Part shown: piece after piece, positions 1 to 6,532 of the stretch
How the letters are laid out: every line of letters begins with the position of its first letter
Position numbering within the stretch: the stretch's first letter is position 1
Source: DASXPG01 sp035559335
Lineage (GTDB): Bacteria > Gemmatimonadota > Gemmatimonadetes > Gemmatimonadales > JACORV01
Length of the DNA: 26,666 nucleotides
Direction: 5' to 3'
Assembly: GCA_035559335.1 (NCBI GenBank)
Contig: DATMBH010000217.1
Coordinates: 1 to 26,666, forward strand
Position numbers and translations under genes: made by a program
The notes under the pieces: model-generated
What the model saw: the letters and a program-made list of their open reading frames with translations, nothing else
Database searches by the model: none
What the model was told of the DNA's origin: nothing

Positions 1-300
1 CGGTCGCACGGCGCTCCAGGTGAGCAGTGTCAACGCGGCGGCGCTGGCTAGGCCGACAGCACTCTGCAGCCAGCGCCGGCGCCGCTGCGCCCGCGCCGCA
101 GCGGCAATGACGGGGAAGCGGTCGCGCGGCGGATGCAGCGAAGGAAGCGCCCGCAGCCGCGCCCGCATCTGCTCCAGCCGGTACAGCTCACCGGCGCATG
201 TGGCGCAGGTTGCGACGTGGTCGCGAGTCCAGCTGGTCCCCTCGCCGTCGCGCAGATCCAGCAGTTCTGCAGTAGTGGCGTGACGCGATTCGCTGTTCAT
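1..300 (-). CDS. Anti-sigma factor with zinc-finger (zf-HC2-like) N-terminus, partial
   Basis: The first 100 residues of this protein are in the window; the left edge cuts the rest. It starts at ATG 298-300 and overlaps the stop of the ECF sigma gene by ATGA (297-300), an arrangement typical of translationally coupled sigma/anti-sigma pairs. H28, C32 and C35 form the HxxxCxxC signature (DHVATCATC) of zinc-binding anti-sigma domains, which bind and inactivate the partner sigma factor. After a basic stretch (RRRR at 73-76) a hydrophobic segment begins near residue 77 and continues to about 95, so the protein is probably a single-pass membrane protein with a cytoplasmic N-terminus and a sensory part outside the window. 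The family call rests on the motif and the neighbour; the inducing signal cannot be read here. Confidence 0.82.
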   Translation of the reverse strand, partial: MNSESRHATTAELLDLRDGEGTSWTRDHVATCATCAGELYRLEQMRARLRALPSLHPPRDRFPVIAAAARAQRRRRWLQSAVGLASAAALTLLTWSAVRP

Positions 301-848
301 GCCACATTCTCCTCTCCCAGCCAGCGCCGCAGCCTGCGGTGCGCGCGAGCCAGCTGCGACTTGGAGAAGCTCGTCGTCATGCCCATGCGCTCGGCGATCT
401 CCTCGTGCGTGAAACCCTCGACGTCGTGCAGCCAGACCACCGCGCGGGTCCGTTCCGGAAGCCGCGCCAGCGCCTGCTCCAGGTCGAGCCGCAGCGGCAC
501 GTCGTCCGCATCGTCACCAACGTCGCTCGTCTCATCCAATTCGTCAGTCTCGCGCAGTTTCTCGCGCCGATACCGCATCAGCGCTTTGCTGGCGGCGATG
601 GCCCGGATCCAGCCCCACAGCGAGCCGTCACCCCGCCAGCTCCCCAACGAGCGGCACACTTCGAGAAACGTCTCCTGCAGCACGTCCTCGGCGTCTTCGG
701 CCGTGCGCGTCAGCCGCCGCGCCAGGGTGTACACCGCCCCCTCGTAGGCCCGGTACAGGTGTTCCAGGGCCCCGAGATCGCCCGATCGCGCGCGCGCCAC
801 CAGGCTGCGCGCTTCGGCAAGGGGGAGGGTATCCGCCATTGCGGTCAC
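297..848 (-). CDS. ECF (extracytoplasmic function) RNA polymerase sigma factor
   Basis: A 183-residue group-4 sigma-70 factor. Region sigma2 spans about 28-96 and contains the AEDVLQETF core-binding helix (53-61) and the WGWIRAIA segment. An acidic linker rich in Asp and Glu (100-117) leads to sigma4 at about 125-176, with LPERTRAVVWL and a helix-turn-helix beginning GFTHEEIAERMGM. The start is GTG at 846-848; an in-frame ATG at 837-839 would remove only three residues, and neither has a clear Shine-Dalgarno site. The downstream anti-sigma gene overlaps by 4 nt, so the pair should respond to an envelope signal. The 112-bp upstream gap (849-960) separates it from fabI and holds a purine-rich stretch (gaggacagagggga, 911-924); I could not define an ECF-type autoregulatory promoter in it. 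Confidence 0.93.
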   Translation of the reverse strand: MTAMADTLPLAEARSLVARARSGDLGALEHLYRAYEGAVYTLARRLTRTAEDAEDVLQETFLEVCRSLGSWRGDGSLWGWIRAIAASKALMRYRREKLRETDELDETSDVGDDADDVPLRLDLEQALARLPERTRAVVWLHDVEGFTHEEIAERMGMTTSFSKSQLARAHRRLRRWLGEENVA

Positions 849-960
849 ACTGAATTGGATGCGGATCAGGCTGGCAGGGTCGCAATCGCCGAGGGCCGGG
901 GGCGGGGGCGGAGGACAGAGGGGACCACTGCACGCACCCTCTGCCCTTCCACCCTCCGCC

Positions 961-1866
961 CTATACCAGCCCTGGCAGCGGCCTTACCGCCATCCCCATT
1001 GTGTGGAATCCCTTGTCAACGTAGACCGTGGTCCCGGTGATACCCGAGGCCAAGGGGCTGCACAGGAAGGCCGCCGTGGCGCCGACTTCGAGGGCGCTGA
1101 GCTTCTCCGGCAGGGGGCTGTTTGCCTCGCAATAGGTGATCATCTGCTGGATGAAGCCGATCGCCGTCGCGGCGCGCGAAGCCCAGGGACCGGCCGAGAT
1201 CACGTTGATGCGGATGCCCCAGCGGCGGCCCGCCTCGTAGGCCAGGGTGCGGGTGTCCGACTCCAGCGCCGCCTTGGCGCTCGACATCCCACCGCCGTAG
1301 CCCGGCACCACCCGTTCGCTGGCCATGTAGGAGAGCGACAGCACCGAGCCGCCGGGCCGGAACAGTGGGCCAATGCGCTGCACCATCGAGACCAACGAGT
1401 AGGCGCTCGCGCTCACGGCCGCCAGGTAACCGGCGCGGCTCGTCTCGATCAGCGGCTTCTTGACCTCCGGGCCGTTGGCCAGCGAGTGCACCAGTATGTC
1501 CAGGGGCTTCTCGCCGAAGTCGGAGATCAGTCGGTTGGCCATCCCCTGGATCGAGAAGTCGCCCACGTCCTTGTAGCGCTTGTTGGTCCGGATCTCCTCA
1601 GGCGCCTGATCCAGCGTGTCGAACACGGCATCCAGCGGGTAGATCTTCTCGAACTCCAGCAGCTTGCCGTTTGAGAGCCGGCGCGCCTCGTCCATCTTCC
1701 CGCGCTCAAGCAGATTGAGGAAGATGTTCAGCGCCGGCGGCCAGGTGCCCACACAGACCGAAGCGCCCGCCTCCGCAAGGTACTTCGCGATCGCGAATCC
1801 GAAGCCGCCATCGTCAGCGACTCCGGCTACCAGCGCTCGTTTACCGCTCAGGTCGATGGCGACCAC
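961..1866 (-). CDS. fabI: Enoyl-[acyl-carrier-protein] reductase, plant/Chlamydia-type FabI
   Basis: A 301-residue short-chain dehydrogenase family protein that should carry out the last, NAD(P)H-dependent reduction of each fatty-acid elongation cycle (type II FAS, cytoplasm). The nucleotide-binding N-terminus reads GVADDGGFGFAIAKYL (15-30), followed by VGTWPPALNIF. The catalytic region has Tyr180 (SYMASE), Tyr190 and Lys198 in GYGGGMSSAK; the Tyr-x7-Lys spacing is that of plant enzymes, whereas E. coli FabI has x6. The extra segment at about 50-100 also matches the longer plant/Chlamydia form (about 300 residues against about 260 in E. coli). The start is GTG 1864-1866, supported by a GGAGGG Shine-Dalgarno immediately upstream. 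It lies 10 bp downstream of leuS in the same direction and is probably cotranscribed with it. Confidence 0.95.
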   Translation of the reverse strand: MVAIDLSGKRALVAGVADDGGFGFAIAKYLAEAGASVCVGTWPPALNIFLNLLERGKMDEARRLSNGKLLEFEKIYPLDAVFDTLDQAPEEIRTNKRYKDVGDFSIQGMANRLISDFGEKPLDILVHSLANGPEVKKPLIETSRAGYLAAVSASAYSLVSMVQRIGPLFRPGGSVLSLSYMASERVVPGYGGGMSSAKAALESDTRTLAYEAGRRWGIRINVISAGPWASRAATAIGFIQQMITYCEANSPLPEKLSALEVGATAAFLCSPLASGITGTTVYVDKGFHTMGMAVRPLPGLV

Positions 1867-1876
1867 GCCCCCTCCC

Positions 1877-4324
1877 TCACACTACCAGGTTAACCAGTCG
1901 GTCCGGCACGAACACGATCTTCCGCGGCTCCTTACCGTCGATGAATTTCTGCACCGCCGGCTCGGCCCGCGCCGCCCGCACCGCGTCGGCCTCGCTGGTA
2001 CCACGCGGCAGCGCCAGGCGGGCGCGCACCTTGCCGTTCACCTGAACCACCACTTCGACCGTTCCGGCCAGCGCCTTCGCCGCATCGAAGGAGGGCCAGC
2101 CGGCGTCCATGACGCTACCGCTACCGCCGAGCCGCTCCCAGCACTCCTCGGCGAAGTGCGGCGCGTATGGAGCGAGCATAACAACCAACGGCTCCACCAG
2201 CTCCCGCGTGGGCCGCCCTTCGCGCAGCGCATTCACGTACTCCATCATCGCAGCGATTGCGGTGTTGTAATCCAGCGACTCGGTGTCGCGTGTGACCTTC
2301 TGCACGGTGCGGTGCCGGAGTTGCTCCAGTTCCTGCGCGCTGCGCACCTTGCTCTGCTTCCCCTCTGTCCCCTCTGTCCCCTCTGTCCCCTCCGTCACCT
2401 CCGTCACCACACTCCACACCTTGTCCAGGAACCTCCTGATCCCCGAAATCCCCGCCTCTCTGAAGTCCCCTCCCTCCTGGTAGGGCCCAAGGAACATCAG
2501 GTACATCCGGAACGTGTCGGCACCCCACTGCTCCACGTATTGGTCGGGCACCACCACGTTGCCGCGCGACTTCGACATCTTCGCTCCGTCCTTCACGATG
2601 GTCCCGTGGGCACGGAACTTCGTGAACGGTTCCTCGAAGTCCAGCATGCCGAGGTCTTTAAGTGCCATCGTGATGAACCGGCTGTAGAGCAGGTGCAGCA
2701 CGGCGTGCTCGTTGCCGCCGATATAAGACTTTACTGGCAACCAGGTGCGGGTACGCACGGGGTCGAACGCGACGTCGGAGCGATCGGCCGAGGGATAGCG
2801 CAGGAAATACCACGCCGAGTCGAGGAACGTGTCCGACACGTCGGTCTCGCGCCGTCCGGTCTTGCCGCATTTCGGGCACGGCACTCGGTACCAATCCTGG
2901 TGGCGCGCCAGCGGCGAGACGCCTGAATCGTCGGGCCGGGTGTCCTCGACCCGCGGCAGCAGCACCGGCAGATCCTGCTCCGGCACCGGCTGCGCTCCGC
3001 AGTCGTCGCAGTGAATGATGGGAATCGGCGGCCCCCAGTAGCGCTGCCGCGATACGCACCAGTCGTGAATACGATAGTTGACCACGGAGCGGCCCAGCCC
3101 CCTGGCCTCCAACTCGGCCACGATCAGCCGCTTGCCTTCCTCTGGCGGCAGACCATCGAAGTGGCCGCTGTTCACCAGGCGGCCGCCTTCGATCTCTGGC
3201 TCGGCGGCGGCCAGTGGCGTCGTCGCGTCCTGACCTGGTCCGGCCACGACCCGGACAATCGGCAGGCCGAACCGGGTCGCGAACTCGAAGTCGCGCTGAT
3301 CGTGACCTGGCACTGCCATTATCGCTCCGGTGCCGTACTCCATCAGCACGTAGTCCGCGATCCAGATCGGGATGCTCTGGCCGGTGGCCGGGTTGCGAGC
3401 GTACGCGCCCGTGAATACGCCGCTCTTCTCCTTCTCGCCCACCTTGCGCGACACCACGTCCCTCTTCTCCACCTCGCGCCGGTACCGGTTCACCGCGGCG
3501 CGCTGTTCGGCGGTGGTGAGCGACTCGACGAGCGGGTGCTCGGGCGCGAGGACCAGGTAGGTGGCGCCGTAAACCGTGTCCGGTCGGGTGGTGAACACCG
3601 TTATGCGCTGGCCGCCGGGCGTCGCGAACACTAGCTCCGCGCCCTCGGAGCGTCCGATCCAGTTGGCTTGCAGTTGCCGCGTCGAGTGCGACCAGTCCAG
3701 GTGCTCCAGGTTACCTAGCAGCCGCTCGGCGTACTTCGTGATGGCGAAGAACCACTGCTCCAGCACTCGCTGCTCCACCCGCACGTCCGGGTGCCGCTCG
3801 CAGTAACCTCCCACCACCTGCTCGTTGGCCAGCACCGTCTTGCAGGCCGGGCACCAGTTCACCGCAGCGCGCTTGCGATAGGCGAGGCCGGCCTTGAACA
3901 GCTGCAGAAAGATCCACTGTGTCCACTTGTAGTACGCCGGGTCGGTGGTGTTGACCTCGTAGCGCCAATCCACCATCAGGCCCATGCGCTTCAACTGGCG
4001 CCGGAACCGCTCCACGTTGCGCGGGATCAGGTCAGCCGGGTGGACGCCCATCTTGAGGGCGAAGTTCTCGGAATGGATGCCGAACGCGTCGAACCCGAGC
4101 GGCTCGAACACGTCGTCTCCCATCAGGCGGCGGAACCGGCCGTAGATGTCGGCCCCGGTGAACGCGAACACGTTCCCCACGTGCAGCCCTTCGGCCGACG
4201 GGTAGGGGAACATCATGAGGTTGAAGAACGGTCGCGCGGCCCCATCGAGCCTGGTCCGGTTGGTGCCACGTTCATCCCAGAGCGCCTGCCACCGGGCCTC
4301 GACCGCTTTCGGGTCATAGGTCAT
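1877..4324 (-). CDS. leuS: Leucyl-tRNA synthetase
   Basis: An 815-residue class Ia synthetase that charges tRNA-Leu with leucine. The start ATG (4322-4324, MTYDPKAVEARW) was chosen because it matches the usual LeuRS N-terminus; the open frame extends upstream to 4819 but would overlap the divergent chemoreceptor and has no family similarity. The HIGH-type motif is HVGN (48-51) in PSAEGLHVGN. Cysteines of zinc-binding modules occur at CPAC (158-161) with C175, and at CDDC (439-442) with CPKC (483-486). The CP1 editing domain spans about 225-410, with TTRPDT (245-250) and the AVPGHDQRDFEFA segment carrying D345. KMSKS is intact at 582-586. The anticodon-binding region follows from about 665, and the C-terminal appendix ends VPDRLVNLVV. 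A repeat-encoded (Thr-Glu-Gly) insert sits at 641-655 between the catalytic and anticodon-binding domains. Confidence 0.97.
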   Translation of the reverse strand: MTYDPKAVEARWQALWDERGTNRTRLDGAARPFFNLMMFPYPSAEGLHVGNVFAFTGADIYGRFRRLMGDDVFEPLGFDAFGIHSENFALKMGVHPADLIPRNVERFRRQLKRMGLMVDWRYEVNTTDPAYYKWTQWIFLQLFKAGLAYRKRAAVNWCPACKTVLANEQVVGGYCERHPDVRVEQRVLEQWFFAITKYAERLLGNLEHLDWSHSTRQLQANWIGRSEGAELVFATPGGQRITVFTTRPDTVYGATYLVLAPEHPLVESLTTAEQRAAVNRYRREVEKRDVVSRKVGEKEKSGVFTGAYARNPATGQSIPIWIADYVLMEYGTGAIMAVPGHDQRDFEFATRFGLPIVRVVAGPGQDATTPLAAAEPEIEGGRLVNSGHFDGLPPEEGKRLIVAELEARGLGRSVVNYRIHDWCVSRQRYWGPPIPIIHCDDCGAQPVPEQDLPVLLPRVEDTRPDDSGVSPLARHQDWYRVPCPKCGKTGRRETDVSDTFLDSAWYFLRYPSADRSDVAFDPVRTRTWLPVKSYIGGNEHAVLHLLYSRFITMALKDLGMLDFEEPFTKFRAHGTIVKDGAKMSKSRGNVVVPDQYVEQWGADTFRMYLMFLGPYQEGGDFREAGISGIRRFLDKVWSVVTEVTEGTEGTEGTEGKQSKVRSAQELEQLRHRTVQKVTRDTESLDYNTAIAAMMEYVNALREGRPTRELVEPLVVMLAPYAPHFAEECWERLGGSGSVMDAGWPSFDAAKALAGTVEVVVQVNGKVRARLALPRGTSEADAVRAARAEPAVQKFIDGKEPRKIVFVPDRLVNLVV
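2360..2404 (-). repeat. Five-unit 9-bp tandem repeat inside leuS encoding a Thr-Glu-Gly tract
   Basis: On the plus strand the unit is CCCCTCTGT (three exact copies at 2360-2386), followed by CCCCTCCGT and CACCTCCGT. Read in the leuS frame it gives TEV then TEG four times (residues 641-655). The period is a multiple of three, so copy-number change would not break the frame. The minus-strand unit (ACAGAGGGG) resembles the purine-rich gacagagg/gcagagg stretches in the nearby gaps at 911-924 and 6481-6498. Confidence 0.88.
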
Positions 4325-4372
4325 AAGACCGTGGAAGTTAGCGACTTGCGGGCGCAGTGAGCCATCCCTAGC
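4325..4372. promoter_or_regulatory. Divergent intergenic region between leuS and the chemoreceptor
   Basis: These 48 bp are all the space available for promoters of two divergent genes, so control sequences must be compact or lie inside the coding ends. On the minus strand a TAACTT hexamer ends 10 nt before the leuS ATG, with no Shine-Dalgarno between them. No convincing -35 element is visible for either direction. Confidence 0.3.
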
Positions 4373-6478
4373 TTGACCCGCCGTATGGCCCTCCTTGGCC
4401 GCCGTTCCCGTGACCGCACCCTGCAAGGCTCCCTGGTCTCCGCCGGCGTGTTCGTCGCGCTCGCCGTGGTGCTGCTCGCTTCGAGCGTGTCCTGGCGTGT
4501 GGCGCGGCGCTGGCTGGAACGCGAGGCGGACCAGCGGCTGGGCGAATCGGCGAGCCGAACAGCGGCTCTGGTCGCGCTGTACCTCCAGGAACGTCGCGCC
4601 GAGCTGGAACGGCTTGGCGCAGTTCCATCGGTGGTTGCCGCGGCTGAGGCCGGTGAGCGCGAGTCCGCGCGGCGCAATCTGGCCGGCATGTCGCTGGAGC
4701 GCGCCGAGGCGGCGATGAGCGCCACGCGCTCGCTCGATGCCGATGCGACTGCGGAGTCGTTTCTGCGCAGCGTGGCGCGGAGTTCCGATTTCGCCGAACT
4801 GTTCGTGACCGAGTCGCACGGCTACGTGGCCGTGACCACCAACCGGACTTCGGATTTCGTGCAGAGCGACGAGGAGTGGTGGCGCCGCGCCTTCGCCGGC
4901 GAGACCTACCAGTCCGCGGTGCTGTTCGATTCGTCGGCGGGGGTCATTTCGCTGGAACTAGCCGCGCCGGTTATGCGCGGCGGCCGGCGGGTCGGCGTCA
5001 TCAAAGGTGTGTTCGACATCTCGCGGCTGGCCCGCCTTGTGGCTGGTTCCTCGACCGGCAGCAGTGACGTGCAGGTGGTGAGCGCCGACGGGCGGCTGAT
5101 CGTCGCCGAAGGCGGCGTCGGAACGCTGAATCGGGCGGCCGATGCGGACATGATCCCGCGCGCTGACACCACGGCCTGGGCGACCGTAAGCCTGAACGGC
5201 CGCACTGATCGGGTTGCGACGCGGCGGGTTGGAGGCGGCGAGTGGTGGGTGGTGGTGCGAAAGAGCACCTCCGAGGTGTACGGCGCGGTGAACGCCGTGG
5301 GCCGGATGATTCTGGTCGCGGCGATCCTACTGGCGGCAGTATCGATAGGTGCGTTGACTGGACTCGGCGCCTGGCTCAACCAGCGGGTCACGAGGCCGGT
5401 GGAGCGCATCGCCGACGTCGCCAGCGCCGTGGCGCAGGGAGATCTCGGGGCCGACGTCGAGATAAGCTCGGGCACCATCGAGGTGCGGCAGCTCGGCACG
5501 GCCCTCAATGGCATGGTGGGCGCGCTGCGCCGACTGGTGGGAGCCATACGGTCGGCGGCCGACGAAGCCGCGGCGATGGCCGCCGAGATTTCCGCTTCCA
5601 CCGAGCAGATGGCCGCTTCCGGACAGGAGATGTCCAACACCACGCAGGAGCTCTCACGCCGGGCCCAGGAGCAGGCCGAGATGGTGAGGGTCGCGGCGCA
5701 CGACGCGGCGCGGATTCTGGAGATCGCGCACCGGCTGGCGGCCTCCTCCCGCGCCGCCGCCGAGCGCAACCGCAGTCTGCTGACGACGGCGGAGGAGTAT
5801 CGTGAGCAGCTGGCGCGGAGCGCCAAGCAGCTCGACGGCCTAGGCGATGCCCTGGAAGGAGCGGTCTCCGACGTGCAGGCCCTGGCCGAGGAGTCGCGTC
5901 AGATCTCGCGCTTCGTGCAGACCACCAAGGCCATTGCGACGCAGACCAACATGCTGGCCCTGAACGCCGCGATCGAGGCCAACCGCGCCGGCGAGCAGGG
6001 CCGCGGCTTTGCGGTGGTGGCGGACGAGGTGCGCAAGCTCGCCACTCAGGCGGCCCAGGCCTCGGTGATCATCGAGGGAACGGTGCAGGCGGTGCTCACG
6101 CGGGTGCGCCGCACCCACGAGACGATGGGTCAGTTAGGCGCGACCGCCGAGGTGGCCCGGTCCGCCGCCCGCGCCGTGGGCGAGGGCCTGGCTGCGGTGA
6201 GCGAGGCCGCCCGGGAGAACGACCAGTGGTCGGGCGAGATCAGCGCGTCGGCTTCGGAGTCCGAGGCGCTGGTGGAGAGCATTTCGCAGCGGCTCGATTC
6301 GCTGGCCGCGAGCACCGAGTCGTTCGTGGCCTCGGCCCAGCAGATCGCGGCCAGCTCCGAGGAGCAGACCGCCGCGACCCAGGAAATCGCGGCCTCGGCC
6401 CAGGCGCTGGCGAACGCCGCGGACCGGCTTACCGGCGCGATCCAGTCGTTCAGACTGCAGCAGCCGCAGGAGGCGTGA
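4373..6478 (+). CDS. Methyl-accepting chemotaxis protein with periplasmic sensor domain
   Basis: A 701-residue transmembrane chemoreceptor. TM1 is at about 19-41 and TM2 at about 310-332. The roughly 270-residue region between them looks like a periplasmic dCache-type ligand sensor (segments DFAELFVTESHGYVAVTT, DEEWWRRAF and VSADGRLIVAE are typical). A HAMP linker (RVTRPVERIADVASAVAQGDL, about 338-358) leads to the long coiled-coil signalling domain. The CheA/CheW-contacting tip is conserved at about 520-557 (TNMLALNAAIEANRAGEQGR and FAVVADEVRKLA). The ligand is unknown. The start is TTG at 4373; an in-frame ATG at 4385 is an equally reasonable choice and leaves TM1 intact. No che genes or other receptors are in the window, so it must work with a chemosensory system encoded elsewhere. 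Confidence 0.94.
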   Translation: MTRRMALLGRRSRDRTLQGSLVSAGVFVALAVVLLASSVSWRVARRWLEREADQRLGESASRTAALVALYLQERRAELERLGAVPSVVAAAEAGERESARRNLAGMSLERAEAAMSATRSLDADATAESFLRSVARSSDFAELFVTESHGYVAVTTNRTSDFVQSDEEWWRRAFAGETYQSAVLFDSSAGVISLELAAPVMRGGRRVGVIKGVFDISRLARLVAGSSTGSSDVQVVSADGRLIVAEGGVGTLNRAADADMIPRADTTAWATVSLNGRTDRVATRRVGGGEWWVVVRKSTSEVYGAVNAVGRMILVAAILLAAVSIGALTGLGAWLNQRVTRPVERIADVASAVAQGDLGADVEISSGTIEVRQLGTALNGMVGALRRLVGAIRSAADEAAAMAAEISASTEQMAASGQEMSNTTQELSRRAQEQAEMVRVAAHDAARILEIAHRLAASSRAAAERNRSLLTTAEEYREQLARSAKQLDGLGDALEGAVSDVQALAEESRQISRFVQTTKAIATQTNMLALNAAIEANRAGEQGRGFAVVADEVRKLATQAAQASVIIEGTVQAVLTRVRRTHETMGQLGATAEVARSAARAVGEGLAAVSEAARENDQWSGEISASASESEALVESISQRLDSLAASTESFVASAQQIAASSEEQTAATQEIAASAQALANAADRLTGAIQSFRLQQPQEA

Positions 6479-6488
6479 AGGGGGGCAG

Positions 6489-6520
6489 AGGGCAGAGGGT
6501 TGCCCGCCATCCTCTGCCCT
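6489..6520. terminator. Terminator-like hairpin between convergent genes
   Basis: AGGGCAGAGG (6489-6498) is perfectly complementary to CCTCTGCCCT (6511-6520), giving a 10-bp stem with a 12-nt loop. It lies in the 54-bp gap between the 3' ends of the chemoreceptor (+) and the metallopeptidase (-), so it could serve both transcripts. There is no T tract on either side, so intrinsic termination is uncertain; it is also part of the purine-rich gcagagg repeat type seen elsewhere in the window. Confidence 0.45.
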
Positions 6521-6532
6521 GTGCCCGCGTCA

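Noticed and set aside
4325..4819. N-terminal extension of leuS by 165 codons
   Set aside because: It would run antisense through the chemoreceptor start and has no LeuRS similarity; MTYDPKAVEARW at 4324 is the normal start.
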